DNA from: Rana temporaria
Taxonomy: Eukaryota > Chordata > Amphibia > Anura > Ranidae
DNA: 64,000 nt
Direction: 5' to 3'
NCBI RefSeq assembly: GCF_905171775.1
Contig: NC_053499.1
Coordinates: 146,446,751 to 146,510,750, forward strand
Position numbers and translations under genes: made by a program. Below, one piece after another: positions 1-10,690 of the stretch; positions within the stretch are counted from its first letter, which is position 1; every line of letters begins with the position of its first letter. The notes under the pieces are model-generated. The model was not told the DNA's origin and did not search any database. It saw nothing but the letters and a program-made list of their open reading frames with translations.

Positions 1-375
1 AGCAGTTATATAACATGCCAGAGCATTGCAATGCTGCCCCCTGCAGGTAAATATATAATATGCCAGAGCAGTACTATGCTACTCTCTGCAGGTGGATACA
101 TAAAATGCCAGAGCAAAGCGATGCTACCTTCTCCTAGCAGGTATAAAACGAGCCACAACAGTGTAAAGCCACCCTCTGTAGTCAGATATATAAAATGCCA
201 GAGTAGTGTAATGCTACCCTCTGCATGAAGATATATAAAATGTCAGCGCAATGAAATGCTACCCTCTGCAGGTGGATATTTAGAATGTTAGAGCAGTGGG
301 GTGCACTATGCAGGCAGATACAGTATATACCATAGTATGCCAGAGCAGTGTGATGCTGCCCTCTGCAGGTGGACA
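1..375. repeat. Degenerate ~48-bp minisatellite
   Basis: About eight diverged copies of a unit built around 'atgccagagcagtgtgatgc' followed by 'ctctgcaggtgga'. Copies vary in length and contain point changes, so the array is old. It may continue beyond the left edge. Short open frames here come from the repetition. Confidence 0.75.
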
Positions 376-565
376 TGAAATACAGAGAGAAGTTTGCTCT
401 TGTCCTCTTGTACAAATTAATTTGTATTAGATTTTTATTTTCTTGTGTCTGGCTGATCACACCTCTGTGCTGCGCTTAACAAACATCCTCAGATTCAGTG
501 AAAATAGCAAATCCAAATGAAGTCATTACATCTGCATCTTCTTCTATTTGTTCTTGTTATGCCAC

Positions 566-1513
566 AGTGATAAGCTGCACTGGTGGGCACCGATGAGGAG
601 GCACAGATGGACATTGATGGGCTGCACTGGTGGGCACTGATGGGCTGCACTGGTGGGCACTGATGGGCTGCACTGGTGGGCACTGATGGGCTACACTGGT
701 GGCACTGATGGACACTGATAGGCTGCACAGATGGACACCGATAGGCTGCACTGGTGGGCACTGATGGGCTGCACTGGTGGGCACTGATGGGCTACACTGG
801 TGGACACTGATGGGCTGCACTGGTGGGCACTGATAGGCTGCACTGGTGGGTACTGATGGGCTGCACTGGTGGGCACTGATGGGCCACACTGGTGGCACTG
901 ATGTACACTAATAGGCTGCCCTGATGGACACTGATAGGCTGCACTGGTGGGCACTGATGAGGTGGTACTGAAGGACACTGATGGGCTGCACTGGTGGGTA
1001 CTGATGAGGTGGTACTGAAGGACACTGCTTGACACTGATAAGCTGCACTGGTGGGCACTGATGAGGTGGTACTGGTGGACACTGATTGACACTGATAGGC
1101 TGCACTGGTGGACACTGATGAGGTGGCACTGAAGGACACTGATTGACACTGATAGGCTGCACTGATGGACAATGATAAGCTGCACTGGTGGGCACTGATG
1201 AGGTGGCACGAATGGACACTGATAGGCTGCACTGGTGGGCACTGATGAGGTGGCACGAATGGACACTGATAGGCTGCACTGGTGGACACTGATGAGGTGG
1301 CACTGAAGGACACTGATTGACACTGATAGGCTGCACTGATGGACAATGATAAGCTGCACTGGTGGGCACTGATGAGGTGGTACTGAATGAAACTGATAGG
1401 CTGCACTGGTGAGCACTGATGAGGTGGCACGAATGGACACTGATGGGCTGCACTGATAGGCTGCACTGATGAGGTGGCACGAATGGACACTAGTAGGCTG
1501 CACTGGTGGACAT
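566..1513. repeat. Minisatellite of 'cactgatgaggtggcac/ctgcactggtgg' units
   Basis: Long array of variants of 'gctgcactggtgggcactga' alternating with 'tgaggtggcac'-type units. It is open in several frames on the minus strand, giving low-complexity Ser/Gln/Cys/Pro translations that are not genes. The unit resembles the shorter array inside the transposon-like element at 38265-38600, so it may be an expanded internal repeat of that family. Confidence 0.85.
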
Positions 1514-1999
1514 TGATTTCATGGGGGGGTCACCTCCCTGGAATGAGTCTTTGTAGGTTGGGGTGTCTGCCATACAGTTGGAAGTCACTTCACTCAAAAA
1601 TGCATCGCACTGCATCTGATGTGACGCGACCCCAATGGCAGGTTACATTTTTCTATTTTTTTGCTGATTGCCACTGTTTGGGTCGCTGATACAATAGCAA
1701 AATATGGATTTTGTTTTTTTTAGCTTCATGAATATTTTCTGATATTTTCTCATTTAGTACGTAACCCGCTCCCCCCCCCCCCCTCCTGATCATTGATGAG
1801 TTTATTAATTTATAAAGAGAACAATTCTGAAGATGACAATGTCCCCTGTACATGGGACTGAGTTAGTAGAAGTACATCTCACTTTTCATTTTCTGGTTTC
1901 ATTTTAGAACAATCGTCCCTATGGACTCATCTGTCTTCAGGTCCGCCTATCCCTCTCTATGATCTCCATGGCCATGGCCTAATATCAATTACGATTACT
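1514..1999. other. No recognised feature (upstream of CA5A)
   Basis: Apparently unique sequence with a C run near 1769-1783 and T-rich stretches. No exon, tRNA or transposon end was recognised. Confidence 0.4.
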
Positions 2000-2039
2000 G
2001 TCTCTTTAAATTCAGGTGTGCCCTGGCACGGAGCAGAAC

Positions 2040-2226
2040 AAGGGGCGTGGCAGGGACACAGGCCCTGATTGGCTGGGATTCAGTAGAAGCAGGATGTGTG
2101 CGTTCCAAGCCTCGTACTGGGTGCCCGCTGTGAGTGGCCGTACTGGCGGGGTTAGAGGTGCTGGGCGGGGCCAAGGAGTGTTGTGCTCAGCAGCTGCCCA
2201 CTGCTCGGTGTAGAAGTGACAACAAT
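2040..2226 (+). promoter_or_regulatory. CA5A: Probable CA5A promoter and 5' UTR
   Basis: GC-rich stretch just upstream of the initiator ATG. An inverted CCAAT box (ATTGG) lies at 2068-2072, a 'ggggcgtgg' KLF/Sp1-like box near 2042-2050, and a GGGCGGGG GC box at 2163-2170. No TATA box was seen. This layout fits a TATA-less housekeeping or metabolic promoter. The transcription start cannot be placed from sequence alone. Confidence 0.5.
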
Positions 2227-2377
2227 ATGGTGCTGAGAGGCTGCTGGAGGCTCCTGACCCCAGTGCTGGGCCATGGGAGGGTGGAGAAGATGGGCCCCTG
2301 GATAGGGGCCCCTACAGCAGTGCCTGCCAGGTTGTGCAACATTTCTGCCTGCTCCTACAAGCTGAGGAATGTGGACT
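2227..2377 (+). CDS. CA5A: CA5A coding exon 1 (mitochondrial targeting region)
   Basis: Encodes residues 1-50 and one base of codon 51, followed by a strong GTGAGT donor at 2378. The ATG has A at -3 and G at +4, a good Kozak context. The peptide begins MVLRGCWRLLTPVLGHGR. It is rich in Arg, Leu and Ala with only one early acidic residue, as expected for a matrix-targeting presequence; this region is poorly conserved in the family. The exon joins exon 2 in phase 1, making Leu51 just before the HPLW motif that opens the catalytic domain. The in-frame Met22 is a weaker alternative start that would remove much of the presequence. Confidence 0.85.
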
Positions 2378-2387
2378 GTGAGTACTG

Positions 2388-3700
2388 CAATCTGCATGGA
2401 GGGGAAACTCCATGACAATCTATATACAATGTTTACTGGCCTGCATGGAGGAAAGGGTCTGGGAGGGGGTTCTAATGCAATCTATATACAGTGTTTACTG
2501 GTCTGCATGGGGGGGAAGAAAGGGTCTGGGAGGGGGTTCCATGACAATCTATATACAGTGTTTACTGGCCTGCATGGGGGGAAGAAAGGGTCTGGGAGGG
2601 GGTTCCATGACAATCTATATACAGTGTTTACTAGGCTGCATGGGGGGAAGAGAGGGGCTTGGAGGGGGTTCCATGACAATCTATATGCAATGTTTACTGG
2701 GCTGCATGGGGGGAAGAAAGGGTCTGGGAGGGGGTTATAATGCAATCTATATACAGTGTTTACTTGGCTGCATGGAGGAAAGGGGCTGGAGGGGGTTCTA
2801 ATGCAATCTATATACAATGTTTACTAGTCTGCATGGGGGGGAAGAAAGTGGCTGGGAGGGGGTTCTAATGCAATCTATATACAGTGTTTACTGGCCTGCA
2901 TGGGGGGTTTGGAGGGGGTTCCATGACAATCTATATACAATGTTTAATGGCCTGCATGGGGATAAGAAAGGGGCTTGGAGGGGGTTCTAATGCAATCTAT
3001 ATACAATGTTTACTAGCCTGCATGGGGGGGAAGAAAGGGTCTGGGAGGGGGTTCTAATGCAATCTATATACAGTGTTTACTAGCCTGCATGGGGGGGAAG
3101 AAAGGGTGTGGGAGGGGGTTCTAATGCAATCTATATACAGTGTTTACTAGCCTGCATGGGGGGGAAGAAAGGGTCTGGGAGGGGGTTCTAATGCAATCTA
3201 TATACAGTGTTTACTAGCCTGCATGGGGGGGAAGAAAGGGTCTGGGAGGGGGTTCTAATGCAATCTATATACAGTGTTTACTAGCCTGCATGGGGGGGAA
3301 GAAAGGGTCTGGGAGGGGGTTCTAATGCAATCTATATACAGTGTTTACTAGCCTGCATGGGGGGGAAGAAAGGGTCTGGGAGGGGGTTCTAATGCAATCT
3401 ATATACAGTGTTTACTAGCCTGCATGGGGGGGAAGAAAGGGTCTGGGAGGGGGTTCTAATGCAATCTATATACAGTGTTTACTAGCCTGCATGGGGGGAA
3501 GAAAGGGGCTTGGAGGGGGTTCCATGACAATCCTATATACAATGTTTACTGGCCTGCATGGAGGGGAAGAAAGGGTCTTGGAGGGGGTTCTAATGCAATC
3601 TATATACAGTGTTTACTGGGCTGCATGGAGGAAAGGGGCTGGAGGGGGTTCTAATGCAATCTATATACAGTGTTTACTGGCCTGCATGGGGGGGGGAACA
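2388..3700. repeat. 67-bp minisatellite at the start of CA5A intron 1
   Basis: About 19 copies of a G-rich unit containing 'gcatggggggaagaaaggg', 'tctgggagggggttctaatg' and 'caatctatatacagtgttta'. The spacing is 67 bp (for example between 3017, 3084 and 3151). Central copies are nearly identical and edge copies diverged, typical of an array homogenised from the middle. The array starts about 15 nt after the exon 1 donor. It yields open frames in two registers that are not genes. Confidence 0.92.
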
Positions 3701-3984
3701 AAAAAAAATGTTTTCATTTAAAAAAAAAAAAAAAAAAAAAGAAAAGAATTGTCAATGTTGATTGAGAGAGTGAAGTTCCACTGAGGATGAAGTGACGGTT
3801 CTCTAAATGCAATGCTTAGGGCTTCTGTCTATAGCTCAGTTATAATCTTTGTTTGAAGCTCTATCTGCCTGTCCAGCTTTATGTATATGACGGTCTTTCT
3901 TCCTCTCCATATAAAATGTCCATCTGCCTCTCAGGTATCCTATAAAATCTCTGTGAGCAAAAAAAAAAAGGTATTAGAAAATCA
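3701..3984. other. A-rich spacer, no recognised feature
   Basis: Begins with a long A run at 3719-3740, then sequence I do not recognise, with a second A run near 3960-3969. Confidence 0.4.
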
Positions 3985-4355
3985 GACCACAGACATGAGA
4001 TGCGGTTGGCCAATCCAGCCTTTTACTGGACAGGTCACACAATGATCTCATCTGTTGGCGTGTTCCATGCTCACAAATGTCTGACACAGATCAGCCTCTC
4101 ACCTTCTGACTTGCTAAAAAGTTACAATGTACAGTCTGATCACGGGAGGGGGGTGAAACATGGTGATGGGGGAATTTATGTTGTGGGGAGGCTTTTCTTC
4201 AGCAGGGACAAGGAAGCTGGTCAGAGTTGATTGGAAGAAGAATGGAGCTAAATACATGTTAATTGCAGAAGAAAACCTGTTGGTCTGCAAAATGAAGTCA
4301 TTACATCTGCATCTTCTTCTATTTGTTCTTGCCATGCCACACACAGTGTAAAAGT

Positions 4356-4417
4356 TTAAAGTGGTATTAAACCCAAAAGGAAACATTTATTATATTGCAG
4401 ATGTGATGGCTGCTTTA

Positions 4418-4497
<80 letters not shown>

Positions 4498-4981
4498 ATA
4501 TTTCTTTTCTTCTAATTTCATCCGGTAATCTAAGACAGTAAGTTGTTGTTTTTCAAAAGAACAAGCTCTCAAATGTATAATTTGCAGGGATGAGAGAAAC
4601 CATTTAACAGTGACAGGGGTACGTACAATGATTGGCTTTTATTTTTTTATGTAAAACCTTTATCGTAAAATGAAAAAAATTGCTTGCTGTAACTGATTAT
4701 AGTGTGAGCGGAAGTTTGGCTTCAATGTGTTTTAGTGTATTTAAAGCTGCCAGTACATCTAACACTCTCCCCACACTGACAATGCCACTGGTTATAGGTG
4801 CCCCCTGTGCTCCTTAATCCAGAGTGTAGGTACTCTAATGCAGAAGGTATGTTACTGTCCAGATCACCAGGTGAAAACAGAAGGGGGAAAAAGCCTAAAA
4901 AAAGGAAACTAATGCATCTGCCACATGATTGGTAAGCTGCAACATATACAATTTTGGGGTTTTGTTTTAATACCCCTTTAA
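4356..4981. mobile_element. TTAA-flanked MITE (T2/Kolobok-like)
   Basis: Starts 'TTAAAGTGGTATTAAA' and ends in the inverted form 'TTTTAATACCCCTTTAA', with TTAA at both ends. The interior has an (AT)n tract at about 4423-4490 and no transposase. TTAA target sites with TTAAAGG-type termini match the T2 MITE group described in Xenopus. Family assignment is by terminal motif only. Confidence 0.65.
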
Positions 4982-5146
4982 ACTCTGGTCAGAGTTGATT
5001 GGAAGATGAATTGGAGCCAAATACAGGTTAATTGTAGAAGAAAACCTGTTGGTCTGCATAAGACTTGAGACTAAGGCAAAGGTTCACCTTCCAGCAGGGC
5101 AACAACCCTAAACATACAGCCAGAGCTACAATGGAATGGTTTAGAT

Positions 5147-5294
5147 CAGGGATCCTCAAACTACGGCCCTCCAGCTGTTGTAGAACTGCACATCCCACGA
5201 GGCATTGTAACACACTGACATTCACAGACATGACTAGGCATGATGGGAATTGTAGTTCCTGAACAACTGGAGGGCCGTAGTTTGAAGACCCATG
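5147..5294. mobile_element. hAT-type palindromic MITE, 148 bp
   Basis: Long inverted arms ('ctcaaactacggccctccag' and 'ctggagggccgtagtttgaa') flanked by a perfect 8-bp duplication gtttagat at 5139-5146 and 5295-5302. The 8-bp site fits the hAT nTnnnnAn preference. It is inserted in the Tc1 copy. Related copies are at 11265 and 58587. Confidence 0.88.
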
Positions 5295-5541
5295 GTTTAG
5301 ATCAAAGCATATTCATGTGTTAGAATGGTCCAGTCACACTCCAGACCTAAATCACATTGAGAATCTGTGGCAAGACTTAAAAATTGGTGTTCAGACGCTC
5401 TCCATCCAATCTGACAGAGCTTGAGATCTTCTGCAAATGGGCAAAAATTTCCCTCTCTAGATGTGCAAAGCTGGTAGAGACATCCCCAAAAAGACTTGCA
5501 GCTGTAATTACAGAGAAAGGCGGTTCTGCAAAGTATTGACT

Positions 5542-5575
<34 letters not shown>

Positions 5576-5627
5576 AGTCCTGGGCGCCATACAAATACAA
5601 GCCACACATCCCAATAAAATACATTTA

Positions 5628-5939
5628 CAGTAAAACCTTGGTTTGAGAGTAACTTGGTTTGAGAGCGTTTTGCAAGACAAGCAAAAATGTTTTTATACAT
5701 TTTTGCCTTGATATACAAGCGATGTCTTGATATAAGAGCTGTCATGTCACAGCTGAGTATAAAATAGAAGAGAGGCACCTCTAAGTGTAGCAATATGGTT
5801 ACATTTTAGCAACTTATTGCTACACTTGGAGGCGCCTCTCTTCTCTTTTATAGTGATACTCTGTAAAAAAAAAAAAAAATGCTTTGGATTACAAGCATGT
5901 TTCTGGAACGAATTATGCTCGCAATCCAAGGTTTTGCTG
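5628..5939. mobile_element. TA-flanked MITE with CAGTAAAACCTTGG ends
   Basis: Inverted termini 'CAGTAAAACCTTGG' and 'CCAAGGTTTTGCTG' are flanked by TA on each side. It interrupts the Tc1 right end, which is continuous once this insert is removed. Both TA target and termini suggest a pogo/Tigger-like non-autonomous element. A longer relative lies at about 15378-15966. Confidence 0.75.
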
Positions 5940-6012
5940 TACTATTTTGGTTGTAACATGACAAAAATGTGGAAAAATTCAAGGGGTATAAATACCTTTT
6001 CAAGGCACTGTA

Positions 6013-6488
6013 TGTATAATGGCTTCACAAAAAATAATATAAATATATATATGTGTGTGTAACAAAAGGCTACAAGCTGGCCCAGCAGTCAATCTTCTGG
6101 GATTGCAGTGTGCACTGTGTGTGGGGTCACCAGATGCTCCTGCTTCATCTTCCCCGCTTGTAACTTCCTCTGTTGTTGTGGGATGTTTTTATGTTCTTGT
6201 TTTTATAGGAGATGACAGTACAGATTGTGCAACTTGTGTCAGGTCAGGCCAACAAAAAAAAAAGAGATGCGTAGATGTAATCCTGAGGCCTGGCTCACAC
6301 CTACAGGTGCCACAGCGCATGCACACGTTCCCACAGGTTGTATGAAGGGCAGCCCATTTGTTTCAATTGGATGCTCTAAGAATATGAATCCTGCAAAAAA
6401 AAGTCCCTGACCCTTGTGAGAAATCGCACTGCACCAAAGCAGGCATTCTCAGATGTGTGGGGGTGCCATTACAAATGAATGGCACCAC
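6013..6488. other. Intron 1 sequence with dispersed-repeat character
   Basis: A short AT/GT tract near 6038-6060, then sequence whose far part ('ggctcacacctacaggtgcc') resembles one arm of a dispersed repeat. This repeat appears to have been split by the hAT element that follows. No exon signal was seen. Confidence 0.35.
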
Positions 6489-7271
6489 CAGTGTTGCCAA
6501 CCTACCAGATTGAAATTTACTGGCACAACACCTGAAATTTACTGGCGCAGCCACGTTTTTACTGGCATTTCACAACAGTTACTAAATTACATTTTTAGGT
6601 GCAAATTTCAGTATTTAGGCTTCAAACAAGTACGCTAGGCAAATAGCAATGTGATTTAAGGTAGATATTAAGGGGGAAAAAACATATTTTTGTTATTTTC
6701 GATATAATAAGGACAAATTATTTAGTCACATCACCCCCTGCCTCCATCCCCCTCTGCCACCAACACCACCTGCCTTCACCCCCCTCTGCAGTGCCACAAT
6801 CTGCCTCCAATCTCCCTCTGCCTCTGCCTCCAATCTCCCTCTGCCTCCAATCTCCCTCTGCCTCCAATCTCCCTCTGCCTCTGCCTCCAATCTCCCTCTG
6901 CCTCTGCCTCCAATCTCCCTCTGCCTCTGCCTCCAATCTCCCTCTCCCCCTGCCTCCAATCTCCCCCTGCCTCCATCCCCCTCTGCGGTGCCACCATCCC
7001 CCTCTGCAGTGCCTCCAATCACCCCCTGCCACTAACACCCCCTGCCTCCAATCTCCCCCTGTCTCCATTGCCCTCTGCCTCCATCGCCCTCTGCAGTGCC
7101 ACCGCAGCCACTATCACCCCCTGCCTCCAATCTACATGCGCAGTTCCAAGCCGAACCGATCTTGGCTATTTTTACTGGCACATTCCCGCAACCACGGACA
7201 TTTACGAACGGGGAAAAAAAGTGCCCGTTTTTATGAACTGTCCGTAAAAATACAGACGGTTGGCAACACTG
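6489..7271. mobile_element. Non-autonomous hAT element with internal minisatellite
   Basis: Inverted termini 'CAGTGTTGCCAACC' and 'GGTTGGCAACACTG' are flanked by a perfect 8-bp duplication ggcaccac (6481-6488 and 7272-7279). The interior from about 6725 to 7125 is a pyrimidine-rich minisatellite of 'ctgcctccaatctccctc' units, open in several frames on both strands. No transposase is visible. Confidence 0.88.
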
Positions 7272-7279
7272 GGCACCAC

Positions 7280-7716
7280 TGCGCATCTGCAAAAGGGCAG
7301 CATATTTGTGTGTGTGTGTGTGTGTTGCGGGAAAGTGCATGATTTTGTGCCCATTTTTGCCTAGCACAAATGTTAACCTAGCCTTAAGCTTAGTACACGC
7401 AATGTTGGGTGGCATCAGCTGGTTCAATAGAAACTGGCCAACATTCGGCCCGTGTGTACTGTATCCAGTCCGACAGAAGCCAGCTTCTGTCGAAGGGGCA
7501 TGACCGAAAAAGGTCTGCTGACAGGGTGGTAGCCCCCACTAGAACACTCTGATCAGAACTCAATAGGACAGCAGGGGAGATCGCTTTACTAACTTCGGAT
7601 AGTTAGTACAGTGGCTCTGACCGGAGCTGTCTTTTGTTTGGCCCGCTGGGTTGAACGGAAAAAATCCTGTAGTGTGTACCAGGTTTTAGGAGAGTAGAGG
7701 AAGCTGAATCCCTGTA

Positions 7717-7765
<49 letters not shown>

Positions 7766-8608
7766 ACTGTTGAAGATTTTACCTTGCTTCCTGTCTGATG
7801 AATCCATTGTCAACAGGACAGGAAGTGAGGACAAATCTCTCTCATAGAGCCCTGGATTGCAGTACAAACTTGACAGGAGTTGCAATCCTCCCCCCACACT
7901 AATCAGAACTAGAAAATACATGTGCACTTTAACCCATTTGTTTTTAATGCACACTTTTGTGAATGGGGCTGTGTGCGATTATATGCAGGAACCCCAGTGG
8001 GGGGGGGGGGGGGGTTCCTGTCAATTGGCTGCGGGAGGCAATCCCTTTGAAAGCAAGAAGGCCGACGGCTCCTGCAGCTAATCATTCCTCGAACATGATG
8101 GCAATTACAATTGCCAAACGGACAGTCAGGAGTTGCTGTGTGTATACAGCAGCTGCTGTGAAAAACAAACTATCTGACAGGTTGTATAGAAAAACATGGA
8201 ATAAAAGGTAACATTTGTTTCTAATCCTTGTTCAGACAGAGATACAAGTGATGTTGTTTATAAATATTGTTTAGACAGAGAGAGATACAAAGTAACATTG
8301 TTTGTTTTTTAAACATTGTTCACACAGGAGATGGAGAAATGCAAAGTAACATTGTTTATAAACATTTTGTAAACAATGATAGAGATACAAAGTTACACTA
8401 GAGCCCTTGACACTGGGGCACGGGCCATGTTGGCATTAAAGCGCCGCTGTGCGGGTGGGAGCAGGGCGCTTTTAACCCCAAAGAAGGGGTAATGTGAAGC
8501 TTTACCTAATTTACTAAGCTCTGGAATAACCACTTTCAAAAGTGCCATCTGATTGCCTTTAGTAAATCAACCCCTAAGACACGCTAATTAAAAAGATTCA
8601 GCATCACT
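7280..8608. other. Intron 1: dispersed repeats and microsatellites
   Basis: Holds a (GT)n tract at about 7307-7325 and a diverged repeat with 'gtacacgc' and 'gtgtgtactg' arms at about 7386-7690. There is an (AT)n tract at about 7722-7760, a G run near 7999-8014, and three or four degenerate ~65-bp copies of a 'gagatacaaagtaacattgt' unit at 8220-8400. No exon was recognised. Confidence 0.5.
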
Positions 8609-9530
8609 TTAACCACTTCCCGCCCAGCCTATAGTAGATTGATGGCCGGGAAGTGGTTCTGTTATCCTGACTGGGCGTCATATGATGTCCAGCAGGATAA
8701 CATGCCGGTAATCTGACAATATGGTTTCGGCTATCGAGATGGTTCCTGTAAGGACTGCGCAAGCGCAATCCTTTCCGACGGAAATCTCCGAACCTCGGCC
8801 GGCATCCAGGACGACGTGGAATTTGAGGAAAGTGGCCAGTCGGCCTCACGTCCTCGCTTCACTCGGCCTCCTGGCTCTTTTTTTTAACATCCTCCAATCC
8901 ACAGGGATGTTAAGGAATGAGCCTGGATGCCAGCCGAGGTTCGGAGATTTCCGTCGGCAAGGATTGCGCCTGCGCAGTCCTTACAGGAACCATCTCGATA
9001 GGGGAACCTTAACGACAAGTCACCGGCGCGCGGCTATCGCAGAGCATCTCCGATTGTGGTACGAGGCTTCTTACGAAGTAATCGACTGTGACCAATCACA
9101 GCTGATCATTGCATGAACCAGGAAGTACCGGTAAACTGCATTCCTCGGTTCACGCTGACAGGTAGAGCCGATCGGCGGCTCTCCCTGTAGGGGGGGGGGG
9201 GGGGTCCTCACTGATAATCGGTACATTAATTATCAGCACAGGTGCTTGGTGCTTCATATCGGTGCTCATCAGTGCTGCATATCGGTGTCAGTCTGTAAAG
9301 GAGAAAACAAACCTTTATAACAAACGAAGAAAAACTTTTTTGAAAAAAAAAAAAGTCAGTGTTTTTTTAGTTTGTTTAGCAAAAAATAAAGGCAGATGTG
9401 ATCAAATACCACCAAAAGAAAGCTCTATTTGTGGGAAGAAAATTATAAAAATTTAATTTGGGTACAGTGTTGCATGACCGTGCAATTGTGGGCGCTGAAA
9501 GCTCAAAATTGTCCTGGGCAGGAAGGGGGG
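8609..9530. mobile_element. TTAACCACTT-type element (copy 1)
   Basis: Opens with 'TTAACCACTTCCCGCCC' and, at 9360-9500, carries the signature 'gatcaaataccaccaaaaga' and 'gctctatttgtggg' shared with the copies at 38025-39036 and 41137-42135. The right end is not clear. The element contains a nested palindromic MITE. It has no intact coding capacity. Confidence 0.6.
8733..9009. mobile_element. Nested palindromic MITE with CpG-rich arms
   Basis: Arms 'tatcgagatggttcctgtaa' and 'ttacaggaaccatctcgata' continue inward through 'aatctccgaacctcggccgg' and its inverse. A close relative is at 35862-36142. The open frame across 8721-9116 is an artefact of this structure. Confidence 0.75.
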
Positions 9531-10690
9531 TGTATGGGGGTGGTGAGGTGAAACTATGTAATATAAATTTGATACACATAATATAAAGTTGTTTGTTATC
9601 TGGGCTCTCCAATGAAAATCTAAAATTCTTTCCCTTAACCATGCTAAGCCTTGGAGACGTTCTTGTTCTGCTGTTCTGTACACACTGCCCCAGGTGATGT
9701 CTCGTTTGAGTTACGATTGTTTATCAGCTTCCCAGCCCTACAGGGAAATGTGTTTACATCACTACTACTTCTGCGTGTGCCATTCCTGACACCACTGTAC
9801 ACCGAGTTCCTTTTCTGAACTTTCACCTCCATACACTCCAATGTAAAAACATTGCAATTGTGTTTTTTCATGCAGTATAATTATCTGCATTTATTATTTG
9901 AAGTAGAACAAAGTTGCCAAACAACCACCCCCCCCCCCCCCCCCCCCCCCATGGATTACATAGAAACTCTTTGTGCCGGAGGTTACACAAGAGACCAGAG
10001 CTGAGATTGCCGCAGAGCGCTGTCACCTGTTATACACAAATCTACAATGATTGGATTTACAAGTTCCATTTATAAATGGCTTTTGCTCCAAAATTCATAA
10101 AACGTTCACCCAAGCTTTTAATTTGTTTTCTAACTGAATTTAAATGTAAAAGTTGTGCGAATTTTGGTTGAACGCATTTATAAAGTGTTATATGAATACG
10201 CAACAACATTTTGTATTGCTGTAGCTATTCCTATTATTATGACTAAAGTTGATAACAATTTGTTTTGTTACCTAATAATTTTTCAATTAAAATTATTGAT
10301 TTAAAAAAAAAAAGACCCACAGTGTTGGTAAAGACGGAACTGTTTGGGATGTTTAAATGATAATGTGTCATCATATTATGTACTGCTGTATATTGGGTGA
10401 TGCATTAGACTCCATGTCTACATGCACTCAGTATCACGCCCAACGTTGGCATGGCCACTTGTTGTCTCCACCTGAGGCACATGATGGGGTGACAATGCTG
10501 GAGCACAATGAAAAAACTGCAACAGAGCATCATCACCTTTATAACAGAAAGTGCCTGAGCAAGGTCCTTCATGGTAGGATCCCCAGGGACTTATTGGAAG
10601 CTGCAGATTTAAATACACGCCGGTCTCCTGACAGTGTTTCTGCAAAGGGCACTCCTTGTGTTTACCCCACTCTGTGACTGTGCCAGGGCC
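9531..10690. other. Intron 1 stretch with no recognised feature
   Basis: Apparently unique sequence apart from a C24 tract near 9927-9950. The open frame at 10357-10677 shows no domain or splice context that I recognise. Confidence 0.4.

Larger units (their letters stand above)
3985..6012 (+). mobile_element. Decayed Tc1/mariner element with nested insertions
   Basis: Translations around 4160-4290 and 5065-5145 match the Tc1 transposase DDE region: 'VDWKKNGAKY' and 'FTFQQGNNPKHTARATMEWF'. The right end near 5940-6012 is a typical Tc1 terminus, with 'ggttgtaacatgacaaaaat' and 'caaggcactgta'. The element is broken by stops and frameshifts. It carries a TTAA-flanked MITE (4356-4981), a hAT MITE (5147-5294), a G30 tract near 5544-5573 and a TA-flanked MITE (5628-5939). 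The stretch 4217-4289 recurs at 4985-5058, so this is either a duplication or two truncated copies. It cannot be active. Confidence 0.85.

Noticed and set aside
566..1513. Overlapping minus-strand ORFs up to 270 aa
   Set aside because: Three frames are open at once over a tandem repeat; composition is Ser/Gln/Cys/Pro low complexity with no start context.
8721..9116. 131-aa ORF as a gene
   Set aside because: It spans both arms of a palindromic MITE and translates the same arm twice, once inverted.
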